Below are positions 46,641-57,123 of a stretch of DNA of 64,000 bases, piece by piece. The translations under genes and the position numbers were made by a program. The DNA comes from Schistocerca nitens (Eukaryota; Arthropoda; Insecta; Orthoptera; Acrididae). The notes under the pieces are model-generated. The model saw only the letters and a list, made by a program, of their open reading frames with translations. It had not been told where the DNA came from and searched no databases. Every line of letters starts with the position of its first letter. Positions within the stretch are counted from its first letter, which is position 1. The stretch covers positions 125,525,521-125,589,520 of the forward strand of contig NC_064621.1 in assembly GCF_023898315.1 (NCBI RefSeq). The letters are read 5' to 3'.

Positions 46641-46808
46641 CTATTTTGTAGATTTAACATTTTAGAAAATGACGCACAAATTTTTTTTTATCGAAACTTA
46701 ACAATTTTTTGTACATTCTATTATTCTTGAGGAATTTATAGTCCTTGCTCCTCATCAAAATGAAAGTATTTATCTAACGATCTCATTCATTCACAGGACA
46801 CCACAAAA

Positions 46809-47146
46809 ATGATCCGATGGCTGGCCTTACTGTCACTATGCATATCTGCATGCAGCACAACAGTGAATCTGTCGTGCCACACGTATCCTACACCAGAATT
46901 TAGGGACAAGTGTATGGAATGTTCTGGTATGAAGGTGAAGGCTGTGCCGAAATATCTTCCGAGTAGCCTGCAGATGCTACTAATGACTGGTACAGCCATC
47001 ACGTCTGTGGACAACACCACCTTTGAGAGGTCCCGATTGCCGGAGCTAAAGGTCCTTTACCTGACTGCAGGTGCGCTCACCAGCGTCGGGGCCCACGCCT
47101 TCTGCTCCTTGCCGGCCCTGATTATGCTCTACTTGGACAACAACCG
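46809..47146 (+). CDS. LRR membrane protein gene, first coding exon
   Basis: Encodes the N-terminus of a leucine-rich-repeat protein. Residues 1-20 (MIRWLALLSLCISACSTTVN) form a signal peptide. Cysteines in SCHTYPTPEFRDKCMECSG make an LRR N-terminal cap, followed by LRRs at about residues 55-112 (LPELKVLYLTAGALTSVG, LPALIMLYLDNN). The ATG has context caaaaATGa and lies 13 bases after a cattcattcacag that looks like a 3' splice site, so a 5' UTR exon probably exists upstream. The exon ends AACAACCG at a strong donor, GTGAGT (47147), leaving a phase-2 split Arg codon. No similarity to the surrounding repeats. Probably a cell-surface recognition or adhesion protein; the precise family is unknown to me. 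Confidence 0.85.
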
Positions 47147-47239
47147 GTGAGTATTACAGTGTACGAACCCTTTCCTTTAATGAACAGTTTAGGTAACCAC
47201 TTTTAATCCATACCAAATACTATTCAATCCTGTTACCTA

Positions 47240-48065
47240 CCTTGTCTCCAAAAATTCTTATTTATGCAGAGACACAGCCAGAAATAAAAGGCGAACCTCC
47301 CACAAGACACTGTCGGATCTCAGTCTTTGCGTGCCTGTACACCATCAGTGGGTATGTAAATAAACAGAGTTGCAATTCTCTGTAATAGTTAGAATGGCCA
47401 CAAGAGTGCATTAGTGTTGTTTATATTTGGTTTAGAAAGAAAGAGATGGGGCCCCTCCACGCCCGCACCAACGTGGTGACCAAACCAAAAGTTCTACTGT
47501 CACCTCCGTAAACATGTTAGTTATCTAGTAAGTGGATCACAGGATGCTGGGCTGTGATGTTGTCCGTGCGTCTGGGTAGGACTACGCATTAACACGATCC
47601 ATCAGGTGATAGATAGTGGACGATACGCGAGTGAGGGTAGCGATTTGAAGAGCAGAGGGAAAAAAGTGCCATGGCTCGTGCCGTGGGAAAAAAACCTCTG
47701 CGACAGTGGGATGGGTAGTAAGAGCAGTAGTGGCTTACTAGCTGCGATAGTTCATGCAAGGTTGGATTTGTTAGTATGGGTATCGTGCATCATTACCGTG
47801 GCAAGCGATGGCGATGTATCCCAGTTGCTGCAGCCGCTACATTCCTGGAACAATCAAGATCGTTATACAGTAGTGGGCGATCGGCCATAGATCATCTCAC
47901 TGTGTGGAGGATGTGTGGAGCTTGTCTGCATGTAGTGTACGGTACGGCTTCCCTGCGTGGTGCCAGTTATTCGGCAGTGTCTTCCAGCTGGATATCCAGT
48001 AATGGCGTCTGATTAACAGGGGCTCGCCTGTACCGTTATGTTTGCGATATGCTTGGCCATAGATG
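47240..48065 (-). other. Probable LINE 3' UTR
   Basis: Lies directly downstream (minus strand) of the Jockey-type RT end at 48066 and holds no frames of its own that look real. The 3' end of the element has not been pinned down. Confidence 0.4.
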
Positions 48066-48650
48066 TTAGGTCCTTACAAGTATGTCTTTTGGTCTTTTAT
48101 ATTTCCATCTATGGTTGTGGTCGTAGTTCCCCAGATTCAGAATAAACGGGTTCTGCGAATGTCTGGAGTTTCTGTATAGTCTTGTGGTGAGTTTGTGGAT
48201 TACCTCCGTGAGAGTCTGAAGTCGGTATTCCCGGTGAAGGTCCGCGATGCGTGTGTATCGTGGAGCATTGCTTATGATTTTGAGTACTTTGTTTTGTATG
48301 AGCTGCAGACGGCGCAGGCATGTAGGCGCAGCATATCCCCAGACAGGAGCTGCGTACGTCATCAGGGGTCGGATAAGTGTCATGTACATGGACCTCGACA
48401 CCCTTCTGTTCAGTGTGCTACGCCTGTTGAGCATAGGATAGAGCTGTTTGAGCCTCGCGCTAGCTCGGTTGGTCATGTGTTGTATGTGGTCCCCCCAGAG
48501 TAATTTCCGGTCCAGCCAGACACCGAGGTATTTGACTTTCTCGCGGAAACGTATTGGGCGTGCATGTAGAGTTATTGGTCTGCAGTATCTGTGTTTGCGC
48601 AGTTGCTTCGGTCTTCTAGTGAACCGGCTTCGCACTTGTTGTCACCAGGC
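48066..48650 (-). pseudogene. Jockey-type LINE RT C-terminal fragment
   Basis: A 189-codon minus-strand frame. VKYLGVWLDRKLLWGDHI (about residues 34-51) is the RT thumb motif after the catalytic box; YMTLIRPLMTYAAPVWG, LQLIQNKVLKIISNAPRYTR and LHREYRLQTLTEVIHKL are the classic C-terminal region of Jockey-clade ORF2. The palm with YADD and everything upstream are missing, the break being at about 48650, as expected for 5' truncation. The remaining frame has no internal stop and ends naturally at 48066. Confidence 0.85.
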
Positions 48651-48699
48651 CTGGTAGGGTATGTAAGAGGCATGAATAGCATCAGATTTTGAGTGATCA

Positions 48700-49620
48700 T
48701 TGTGACTGACATCGAGGTACCACGTACTCATTGTGGGTCTCCACTTGGTCGTCTGGTTGAATTGTAAAATATCCAGATTTCTGAGGCATTCTGATGTGAC
48801 AATGGCCCGATGTTTGTCGTCAAGGTTCCAATCAACCAAGTCAGACCATCACCAGGTACGATCACAGTATTACCCACCAGATATATCGCGACTCCTTCAC
48901 ATCTGTGTCTGCTGTCTGAGAACAAGTAATGTACTTCCTGGAATATTCTGTGACATCCTGCACCACTAGTCAAAGACTACCAGCAGCCGGTCTAGGGAAT
49001 TAACATGCCGTTCGTAGGCTGCCATTAACACCGAAACACAAACGCCTATATTTGGAGTGGTGCTGTGACTGGAAAGCACGCATTATGTTACTGATGAATC
49101 GCGATTCTGCACTACCCCAGATGACAATCATCGAGAATATGGCGGCGACCTGGAGAGAGGTTCCATTCATTCAATGTCTTTGCGTTACTCCTGTCGTCGC
49201 TGTCTGGGGTGCCATCCGGGATAGCTCCAGGTCATGACTGGTAGTCATTGAGCGAATTCTGATCGCACAACGCTACGTCATGGACTCTCTGCGTTCTCAC
49301 GTGTTACCTCTATTTCGTCAGTATCGTACTGTCATTTTTCAACACGATAATGCTCGCTCACACACGGCGTATGTCTCTGTGAATTGTTTGCTGATGTTGA
49401 GGTACTCTAGTGGTCAGTGAAATGCCCAGATTTGTCTCCGATAGAACATTTGTAGAATCGGTGCGAGCGTGAAGTATATCGAGAACAAGTTAAAAGATTC
49501 GTGGGCCTGCTTGCCTTAGGAGCAGACACGACGACTTTATGATATCCTTTCTGACAGAATCAGTGCTTGCATCCAGGACAGAAGGGGTACAATATCATAC
49601 TGATAAGTGCACTCAGACTA
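48700..49620 (+). pseudogene. Tc1-like relic in the LRR intron
   Basis: Plus-strand fragments include TDESRF-like VTDESRFCTTPDDN in a shifted frame near 49078-49120, VIFQHDNARSHTAYVSV (second catalytic Asp) near 49330-49380, and a degenerate PDLSPIEHLW near 49425-49455. Helix-turn-helix sequence is not confidently seen. Several frameshifts; the C-terminal end CIQDRRGTISY is near 49570-49600. No TIRs confirmed. Confidence 0.65.
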
Positions 49621-49649
49621 CGAAGTAGTTTGCAACCATTGAACCAACA

Positions 49650-50015
49650 TCACATACCAGTGATCAAAAAGTCAGTATAAATTTGAAAACTGAATAAATC
49701 ACGGAACAATGTAGATAGAGAGGTACAAAATGACACATATGCTTGGAATGACATGGGGTTTTATTAGAACCAAAAAAATACAAACGTTCAAAAAATGGCC
49801 GACAGATAGCGCTATCATCTGATCAGAATAGCAATAATTAACGTAACAAAGTAAGATAAAGCAAAGATGATGTTCTTTACAGGAAATGCTCAATATGTCC
49901 ACCATCATTCCTCATCAATAGCTGTAGTCGAGGAATAATGTTGTGAACAGCACTGTAAAGTGTGTCCGGAGTTACGGTGAGGCACTGACGTCGGATGTTG
50001 TCTTTCAGCATCCGC
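49650..50015 (-). pseudogene. Tc1/mariner-superfamily transposase 3' fragment
   Basis: Minus strand from about 50010 reads RMLKDNIRRQCLTVTPDTLY, then VHNIIPRLQLLMRNDGGHIE and a stop near 49885, the C-terminal end of a transposase followed by its 3' non-coding part and a possible TIR near 49660 (gtgatcaaaaagtcagtata). It is cut at about 50015 where the tail of the CR1-like LINE begins. Confidence 0.6.
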
Positions 50016-50266
50016 AAATATTTATTTATTTATTTATTTATGCATTTATTTTACCTGGCAAGATTAGGGCCTTCAGGCCCTCTCTTACACCTAACCAGGC
50101 ATACTCAGATTCAACAAATTTCAGTTTCTACAGAACATTAAGGACATATAACATGTTATACAGTATTAATGTTAAAGAAAAAAATAGAGGTTATAAACGT
50201 AGTAAAATGATAATTATAACAATCAAAAAATAATTATAACAATCAAAAAATAATTATAACAATCAA

Positions 50267-50267
<1 letters not shown>

Positions 50268-50312
<45 letters not shown>
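50268..50312. repeat. (AAT)15 tract, left flank of Dong-like LINE
   Basis: Fifteen AAT units directly abutting the LINE start. Confidence 0.95.
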
Positions 50313-50322
50313 TAGACCATTC

Positions 50323-53211
50323 TTGCATAGACCACCAAATAGCCCACAAGTCGAAACAACAATAAAAACTATCAACACAATCATACACAACAAAATAAAT
50401 GAATACACAACTATGGAAGAGTTACAACTACTGGTTTATGTAGGAGCACTCACTACACTAAATATACACACTAGGCAGATATCAGAACCAACCAACACAC
50501 AGAAGAAACCCACAAAACCAGCATGGCAACACAGGCTACAGATCAGAATAGAAAAACTGAGAAAAGACATTGGACAGTTAACACAATTTATAAGAAATGA
50601 AATATCAGACAAAAAACGAAAAAGGTTAGGTAAAATCTCACAACAAGAAGCAATAGAGCAATTAGATGAAAAGAAGCAAAAATTACAAGCTTTGGCGAAA
50701 CGACTTAGAAGATACAAAAAAAGTGAAAATAGAAGGAAACAAAACCAAACATTCAACACAAACCAAAAGAAATTTTACCAAACAATAGATAACACACACA
50801 TAAAAATAGACAATCCACCAAACATAACAGACATGGAACACTTCTGGAGCAGCATATGGTCAAACCCGGTACAACATAACAGGCATGCACGGTGGATACA
50901 AGCAGAAACAGATACATACAAGATGATACCACAAATGCCTGAAGTGATAATTTTGCAACATGAAGTCACCCGAGCAATTAATTCTACGCACAATTGGAAA
51001 GCCCCTGGAAATGATAAAATAGCAAATTTCTGGCTAAAGAAGTTCACCTCAACACATTCACATCTAACTAAATTATTTAACAGTTACATTGCAGACCCAT
51101 ACATATTCCCTGATACACTTACACATGGAATAACTTATCTGAAACCTAAAGATCAAGCAGACAGAGCAAACCCAGCTAAATATCGCCCCATAACATGCCT
51201 ACCAACAATCTACAAAATATTGACTTCAGTCATTACACAGAAATTAATGACACATACAACACAGAACAAAATTATAAATGAAGAACAAAAAGGCTGCTGC
51301 AAAGGAGCGCGAGGATGTAAAGAGCAACTGATAATAGATGCAGAGGTGACATATCAAGCTAAAACTAAACAAAGGTCTCTACACTACGCATACATTGATT
51401 ACCAAAAAGCTTTTGATAGTATACCCCACTCATGGTTACTACAAATATTGGAAATATACAAAGTAGATCCTAAATTGATACAGTTCCTAAACATAGTAAT
51501 GAAAAACTGGAAAACCACACTTAATATCCAAACAAATTCAGATAATATCACATCACAGCCAATACAGATTAAGCGTGGAATATACCAAGGAGACTCATTA
51601 AGTCCTTTCTGGTTCTGCCTTGCTCTGAACCCACTATCCAACATGCTAAATAATACAAATTATGGATACAATATTACTGGAACATACCCACACAAAATCA
51701 CACATTTGCTATACATGGATGATCTAAAACTACTGGCAGCAACAAATCAACAACTCAACCAATTACTAAAGATAACAGAAGTATTCAGCAATGATATAAG
51801 TATGGCGTTTGGAACAGACAAATGTAAGAAAAATAGCATAGTCAAGGGAAAACACACTAAACAAGAAGATTACATATTGGATAACCACAGCGACTGCATA
51901 GAAGCGATGGAAAAAACGGATGCCTATAAATATCTAGGATACAGACAAAAAATAGGAATAGATAATACAAATATTAAAGAAGAACTAAAAGAAAAATATA
52001 GACAAAGACTAACAAAAATACTGAAAACAGAATTGACAGCAAGAAACAAGACCAAAGCTATAAATACTTATGCCATACCAATATTGACCTACTCATTTGG
52101 AGTAGTGAAATGGAGTAACACAGACCTAGAAGCACTCAATACACTTACACGATCACAATGCCATAAATATAGAATACATCACATACATTCAGCAACAGAA
52201 AGATTCACATTAAGCAGAAAGGAAGGAGGAAGGGGATTTATCGATATAAAAAACCTACATTATGGACAGGTAGACAATTTAAGAAAATTCTTTCTAGAAC
52301 GAGCAGAAACTAGCAAAATACACAAAGCAATCACTCATATAAATACATCGGCTACACCACTACAATTTCATAACCACCTCTACAACCCGTTAGACCACAT
52401 AACATCAACAGATACGAAGAAAGTAAATTGGAAAAAGAAAACACTTCATGGCAAGCACCCATATCATCTAACACAGCCACACATCGATCAAGACGCATCC
52501 AACACATGGCTAAGAAAAGGCAATATATACAGTGAGACAGAAGGATTCATGATTGCAATACAGGATCAAACAATAAACACCAGGTATTACAGCAAGCATA
52601 TTATTAAAGATCCCAATACCACAACAGATAAATGCAGACTTTGTAAACAACAAATAGAAACAGTAGATCACATCATAAGCGGATGTACAATACTAGCAAA
52701 TACAGAATACCCCAGAAGACATGACAATGTCGCAAAAATAATACATCAACAGCTTGCCTTACAACATAAACTTTTAAAACAACAAGTTCCTACATACAAG
52801 TATGCCCCAAAAAATGTACTGGAGAATGATGAATACAAATTATACTGGAACAGAACCATTACAACAGATAAAACAACGCCACATAACAAACCTGACATCA
52901 TACTCACCAATAAAAAGAAGAAATTAACACAACTAATCGAAATATCCATACCCAATACAACAAATATACAAAAGAAAACAGGAGAAAAAATTGAAAAATA
53001 CATCCAACTGGCTGAGGAAGTCAAAGACATGTGGCATCAGGATAAAGTTGACATCATACCAATTATACTATCAACTACAGGAGTCATACCACACAATATC
53101 CACCAGTACATCAATGCAATACAGCTACATCCAAACGTATATATACAACTACAGAAATCAGTAATTATTGATACATGTTCAATTACCCGAAAGTTCCTAA
53201 ATGCAATATAA
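50323..53211 (+). CDS. Dong/R4-like reverse transcriptase plus restriction-like endonuclease
   Basis: 962 codons without a stop. The first codon shown is TTG and the frame continues upstream into the AAT tract, so the true N-terminus is missing. RT motifs: YRPITCLPTIYKILTSVI (about 286-303), YIDYQKAFDSIPHSW (about 358-372), GIYQGDSLSPFWFCLAL, LLYMDDLKLLA with YMDD at 464-467 (Met where many LINEs have Ala), and YKYLGYRQ. After the thumb comes a zinc knuckle C771-x2-C774-x8-H783-x4-C788, then the restriction-like endonuclease signature KPD (Asp858) and, 14 residues on, Glu873 in LIEISIP. This order is that of R2/R4-type elements with a single ORF. It would nick target DNA and prime reverse transcription there. 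Seemingly functional domains, but no start is present in this copy. Confidence 0.85.
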   Translation: MHRPPNSPQVETTIKTINTIIHNKINEYTTMEELQLLVYVGALTTLNIHTRQISEPTNTQKKPTKPAWQHRLQIRIEKLRKDIGQLTQFIRNEISDKKRKRLGKISQQEAIEQLDEKKQKLQALAKRLRRYKKSENRRKQNQTFNTNQKKFYQTIDNTHIKIDNPPNITDMEHFWSSIWSNPVQHNRHARWIQAETDTYKMIPQMPEVIILQHEVTRAINSTHNWKAPGNDKIANFWLKKFTSTHSHLTKLFNSYIADPYIFPDTLTHGITYLKPKDQADRANPAKYRPITCLPTIYKILTSVITQKLMTHTTQNKIINEEQKGCCKGARGCKEQLIIDAEVTYQAKTKQRSLHYAYIDYQKAFDSIPHSWLLQILEIYKVDPKLIQFLNIVMKNWKTTLNIQTNSDNITSQPIQIKRGIYQGDSLSPFWFCLALNPLSNMLNNTNYGYNITGTYPHKITHLLYMDDLKLLAATNQQLNQLLKITEVFSNDISMAFGTDKCKKNSIVKGKHTKQEDYILDNHSDCIEAMEKTDAYKYLGYRQKIGIDNTNIKEELKEKYRQRLTKILKTELTARNKTKAINTYAIPILTYSFGVVKWSNTDLEALNTLTRSQCHKYRIHHIHSATERFTLSRKEGGRGFIDIKNLHYGQVDNLRKFFLERAETSKIHKAITHINTSATPLQFHNHLYNPLDHITSTDTKKVNWKKKTLHGKHPYHLTQPHIDQDASNTWLRKGNIYSETEGFMIAIQDQTINTRYYSKHIIKDPNTTTDKCRLCKQQIETVDHIISGCTILANTEYPRRHDNVAKIIHQQLALQHKLLKQQVPTYKYAPKNVLENDEYKLYWNRTITTDKTTPHNKPDIILTNKKKKLTQLIEISIPNTTNIQKKTGEKIEKYIQLAEEVKDMWHQDKVDIIPIILSTTGVIPHNIHQYINAIQLHPNVYIQLQKSVIIDTCSITRKFLNAI

Positions 53212-53233
53212 CACATACCATACAGTTAAAAGG

Positions 53234-53264
53234 AAGTGACGCCTGATCAAGGTCCGCGTCACTT
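53234..53264 (+). promoter_or_regulatory. 3' UTR hairpin of the Dong-like LINE
   Basis: aagtgacgc (53234-53242) and gcgtcactt (53256-53264) form a perfect 9-bp stem with a 13-base loop, 23 bases after the stop codon. R2-type RTs recognise structured 3' UTRs, so a role in template recognition is a reasonable inference. Confidence 0.6.
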
Positions 53265-53302
53265 TTCATTTTTAACCAGACTTAACGTCTGAGAAAGTAA
53301 AG

Positions 53303-53326
53303 AATAATAATAATAATAATAATAAT
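53303..53326. repeat. (AAT)8 tract, right flank of Dong-like LINE
   Basis: Eight AAT units directly after the LINE 3' end. Together with the left tract this indicates insertion into a pre-existing AAT microsatellite. Confidence 0.95.
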
Positions 53327-55101
53327 GGTAATGACTATGTGTATGAAAGTAAACATATTTTTCTTTTATGAATGTCAGTCCTATTGCTAGTTGGGAATTT
53401 TATCGTTATATTCTTGCAGCTTGTGAGTTATTCTCATAAGCAGAGACATAAGACGATAGAATGGGGTGAAAGAGATATGGAAGAGGTAGATAGGTTAGAG
53501 GAAGAGAAATAGAGTGGTAAAATTCGAAGCTATGATGGAGAGGAGAAACAAAGAGATGAGAGGGGCACAACAATGGTGGCTATACAGTCCCTAATATGTA
53601 AGTCTTGAGTTCCCTCTTGAATGTTGAGTGGTTCTGGATAAGACGCAGATCACAGGGGAGTGCGTTCCATAGTCGTATGGCTGAGATGGAGAATGACACG
53701 GAGAAAGATTTTGTGTTATGTAAAGGTACAGCCAAAACGCTAGACGTATCCGATCTGGTATTGCGGTTGTGGAATGATGATAGGTATTTAATGTGAGAAG
53801 ATAAGTATTGGGGGCACCAGTGGCTAATAAATCGATGAAGTAAGCACATCGTGTGGAGATCGCGTGCATTATGTGGGCGTATCCAACCTAGCTGGGAGTA
53901 TGAAGGACTGATATGATCATACAACCGTATATTGCATACGTATCTAACGCAAGCATTCATCACTAGCTCGAGGCATCTCGAATTTTCACTATTTGTGCCG
54001 TGTTGAACTACACCACAGTAGTAAAGATTAGGCAAGACTAGTGTTTGGACTAATTTTTGTTTAACATGGGTTGGAAATATTTTTCTAAATTTTTGAATTG
54101 CATGTAGGGAGGAGAGCGATTTCCGGCAAGCTGTGACAGTTTGTTATTCCCAGTTTAGGTGTTCGTCCAAGATTATTCCAAGGTCTTTTACTGTTTTTTG
54201 GTATGGTAGTTGGGTACCATGGAGGAGTATTTGAGGGACTGTTTCGCGAAAGTACCGACTGATTAACTTTGGATGAGATATAAGTATGACCTGGGATTTC
54301 TTGGGGTTTAGTTTCAGACCTAGGTTCTGTGCCCATCGAGAAACAGAGCAAAGATCTGCGTTCATACTCGCTACTGCGTCAGCAATGTTCTTGGGGCTTG
54401 CACTTATGTACAGTTGGATGTCGTCGGCATACAGATGGTAGTTGCAGGAGTGAATCACTGAAGAAATATCATTAATGTACAGTGAGAAGAGTAATGGACC
54501 AAGGACGGAGCCTTGGGGAACTCCAGAGCGCACGTTTTTCCATGATGACTTTTCCGACCCACAAATGACTTGTTGACTTCTGTTTTTGAGGTAGCTGTCG
54601 ACCCAGTGTATTGCGCTGTTTGAGAAATTCAGCTGCTTCATTTTAATTAGTAATATATCAAAGTCAACTGTATCAAAAGCCTTGCTAAAGTCAAGCAGGG
54701 TTAGGATGGTAGCTTCACGTCTGTCCATAGCATGTTTAATGTCATCAGTTACTTTGATTAATGCAGTTGCTGTACTATGGTGCTTTCGAAAGCCTGACTG
54801 GTATTTGTCGTGGATGTTATGAGTTTTGAGGTAATCCGTCAGCTGTTCATGGACGATGTATTCTAGGGCTTTAGATATTGCAGGTAGTATGCTGATCGGC
54901 CTGTATTCACCTGGCGACTTAAGGTTGTCAGTCTTGGGTATAGGTTGAATTAAACTTTGCTTCCACTCAGTAGGATATGTACTACTGACAAGAGACAGGT
55001 TGAAGATGTCTGTGATAACTGGAGTAATTGTGTCTACGACGTTCTTAATCATGCCAATGTTCACTCCACCATTTCCTACTGCCTCGGAAGAGATTCTCAT
55101 A

Positions 55102-56441
55102 CGAGGGCAGTTCAATAAGTAATGCAACACATTTTTTTTTCTCGGACAATTTTGGTTGAAAAAACCGGAAATTTCTTGTGGAATATTTTCAAACATTCCC
55201 GCTTCGTCTCATATAGTTTCATTGACTTCCGACAGGTGGCAGCGCTGTACGGAGCTGTTAAAATGGTGTCTGTAACGGATGTGCGTTGCAAACAACGGGC
55301 AGTGATCGAGTTTCTTTTGGCGGAAAACCAGGGCATCTCAGATATTCATAGGCGCTTGCAGAATGTCTACGGTGATCTGGCAGTGGACAAAAGCATGGTG
55401 AGTCGTTGGGCAAAGCGTGTGTCATCATCGCCGCAAGGTCAAGCAAGACTGTCTGATCTCCCGCGTGCGGGCCGGCCGTGCACAGCTGTGACTCCTGCAA
55501 TGGTGGAGCGTGCGAACACACTCGTTCGAGATGATCGACGGATCACCATCAAACAACTCAGTGCTCAACTTGACATCTCTGTTGGTAGTGCTGTCACAAT
55601 TGTTCACCAGTTGGGATATTCAAAGGTTTGTTCCCGCTGGGTCCCTCGTTGTCTAACCGAACACCATAAAGAGCAAAGGAGAACCATCTGTGCGGAATTG
55701 CTTGCTCGTCATGTGGCTGAGGGTGACAATTTCTTGTCAAAGATTGTTACAGGCGATGAAACATGGGTTCATCACTTCGAACCTGAAACAAAACGGCGAT
55801 CAATGGAGTGGCGCCACACCCACTCCCCTACCAAGAAAAAGTTTAAAGCCATACCCTCAGCCGGTAAAGTCATGGTTACAGTCTTCTGGGACGCTGAAGG
55901 GGTTATTCTGTTCGATGTCCTTCCCCATGGTCAAACGATCAACTCTGAAGTGTATTGTGCTACTCTTCAGAAATTGAAGAAACGACTTCAGTGTGTTCGT
56001 AGGCACAAAAATCAGAACGAACTTCTCCTTCTTCATGACAACGCAAGACCTCACACAAGTCTTCGCACCCGAGAGGAGCTCACAAAACTTCAGTGGACTG
56101 TTCTTCCTCATGCACCCTACAGCCCCGATCTCGCACCGTTGGATTTCCATATGTTTGGCCCAATGAAGGACGCAATCCGTGGGACGCACTACGCGAATGA
56201 TGAAGAAGTTATTGATGCGGTACGACGTTGGCTCCGACATCGACCAGTGGAATGGTACCGTGCAGGCATACAGGCCCTCATTTCAAGGTGGCGTAAGGCC
56301 GTAGCATTGAATGGAGATTACGTTGAAAAATAGTGTTGTGTAGCTAAAAGATTGGGGAATAACCTGGTGTATTTCAATGCTGAATAAAACAACCCCTGTT
56401 TCAGAAAAAAATGTGTTGCATTACTTATTGAACTGCCCTCG
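55102..56441 (+). mobile_element. Mariner element 3, apparently complete
   Basis: 1340 bp with TA at 55100-55101 and 56442-56443. TIRs are cgagggcagttcaataagta and an exact-looking inverse tacttattgaactgccctcg, continuing through atgcaacacatttttt. The two ends match over roughly 34 bp. Interrupts the CR1-like RT frame. Confidence 0.95.
55263..56333 (+). CDS. Mariner transposase, intact DD34D
   Basis: 356 codons from MVSVTDVRCK to GDYVEK; this Met is chosen because the family's helix-turn-helix (CKQRAVIEFLLAENQGISDI) begins right after it and total length fits mariner transposases (about 345-360). A second HTH lies at about 90-125. WVPRCL corresponds to the mariner WVPHEL motif (126-131). Catalytic residues are Asp165 (VTGDETW), Asp259 (LLHDNARPH) and Asp294 (YSPDLAPLDF), 34 residues apart for the last pair. 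No stop or shift. Acts in the nucleus on the flanking TIRs and inserts at TA. Upstream in-frame codons to 55122 are inside the TIR and 5' UTR and are unlikely to be translated. A recent, possibly active copy. Confidence 0.93.
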   Translation: MVSVTDVRCKQRAVIEFLLAENQGISDIHRRLQNVYGDLAVDKSMVSRWAKRVSSSPQGQARLSDLPRAGRPCTAVTPAMVERANTLVRDDRRITIKQLSAQLDISVGSAVTIVHQLGYSKVCSRWVPRCLTEHHKEQRRTICAELLARHVAEGDNFLSKIVTGDETWVHHFEPETKRRSMEWRHTHSPTKKKFKAIPSAGKVMVTVFWDAEGVILFDVLPHGQTINSEVYCATLQKLKKRLQCVRRHKNQNELLLLHDNARPHTSLRTREELTKLQWTVLPHAPYSPDLAPLDFHMFGPMKDAIRGTHYANDEEVIDAVRRWLRHRPVEWYRAGIQALISRWRKAVALNGDYVEK

Positions 56442-56659
56442 TAATTGCCTTGTGTACTGTACTGCTTCCAAAATGCAGTCTAGTACAACCCCCTTGGATT
56501 TTTCTTTCCGGTGTAATATAAAATTGTAGAACCTTGTCACTTATTGCAAAAAATTGCTACGACCGTTGAATAACGTGCACATCACTGAAGATACAAGTAT
56601 AATATTGCAACCAGATCCGAGGAATACCCTTGGAAATCCCCTTTAACACCTGCGAGAGA

Positions 56660-57120
56660 ACAGTAACTTGTAACAAGCAATGTAGTGAAGCAGTATTGTT
56701 TCTAGTGTTACGGTGGGTAATAGGTGAAATATTAACTCAATTAGACGAGTGTTAGTTGACAAGATTACATTTCAAGTAGATTTGGCTTCTGTTTAGGATA
56801 TTCGTGGTTCAAATATGTGTCCGGCCATTCTGATTTAGGTTTCCCATAGTTTCCCTGCATCACGTGAGACATCAACTAAGATGGTTGTTTATGCAGAGTC
56901 CTGACCTTTTACCTGCTCCATCTTCCGATTCTGTGTTCCATGTATAAAAGAGCCCGAAGTCGACGATATGTTCAACGTTAACCATCCATTCTTTATGGTG
57001 GAGACCAAGTGCAAATTTGCAAGCAAAGGGCGAATTACGTGTTCAAGTTTCAGGCATGGAACGAAGCAAAGGAAAAATACTATGGAGGAAACGGGACTAT
57101 TCTGTACCATTTGTTTAAGA
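56660..57120. other. Intronic sequence without recognised feature
   Basis: Between the CR1-like LINE and the Tc1-like relic. No coding similarity or repeats identified. Confidence 0.4.
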
Positions 57121-57123
57121 CGT

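Larger units (their letters stand above)
50313..53302 (+). mobile_element. Dong/R4-like LINE in an AAT microsatellite
   Basis: About 2990 bp between two AAT tracts. The coding strand is strongly A-rich, unlike its neighbours. Protein architecture (RT, CCHC knuckle, PD-E endonuclease) and target match the R4 clade, in which Dong of Bombyx inserts in TAA repeats. The 5' end lies inside the reading frame, so it is probably 5'-truncated. Confidence 0.8.
53580..56559 (-). pseudogene. CR1-like LINE ORF2 (RT), interrupted
   Basis: Minus strand, 5' to 3': TVHKAIMRISSEAVG reads straight through the mariner site when one TA copy is removed (56443-56510 joined to 55101), with the frame open back to a TAG at 56557-56559. 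Then GEYRPISILPAISKALEYIV, YQSGFRKHHSTATALI, TLLDFSKAFDTVDFDILL, SGVPQGSVLGPLLFSLYIND, YHLYADDIQLY (catalytic YADD) and VKDLGIILDEHLNW. A frameshift/stop near 54144 precedes the C-terminal part ending RLWNALPCDLR ... FKRELKTYIL (54035-53580). Clade (CR1/L2 group) is judged from these motifs. The endonuclease is largely missing. Confidence 0.85.
50020..56650 (-). mobile_element. CR1-like LINE, 5'-truncated and twice interrupted
   Basis: Own sequence is about 50020-50312, 53303-55101 and 56442-56650. The 3' terminus is at 50020-50040, a (TAAA)n-type tail preceded on the minus strand by gagggcctgaaggccc, a short inverted repeat. The 3' UTR contains an (ATT)n tract that hosts the Dong-like element; the reading frame hosts the mariner. 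The 5' limit is unclear. Confidence 0.75.

Noticed and set aside
52746-53030. Antisense frames with hydrophobic runs over the Dong-like ORF
   Set aside because: Caused by the A-rich coding strand, which reads as T-rich hydrophobic codons in reverse.
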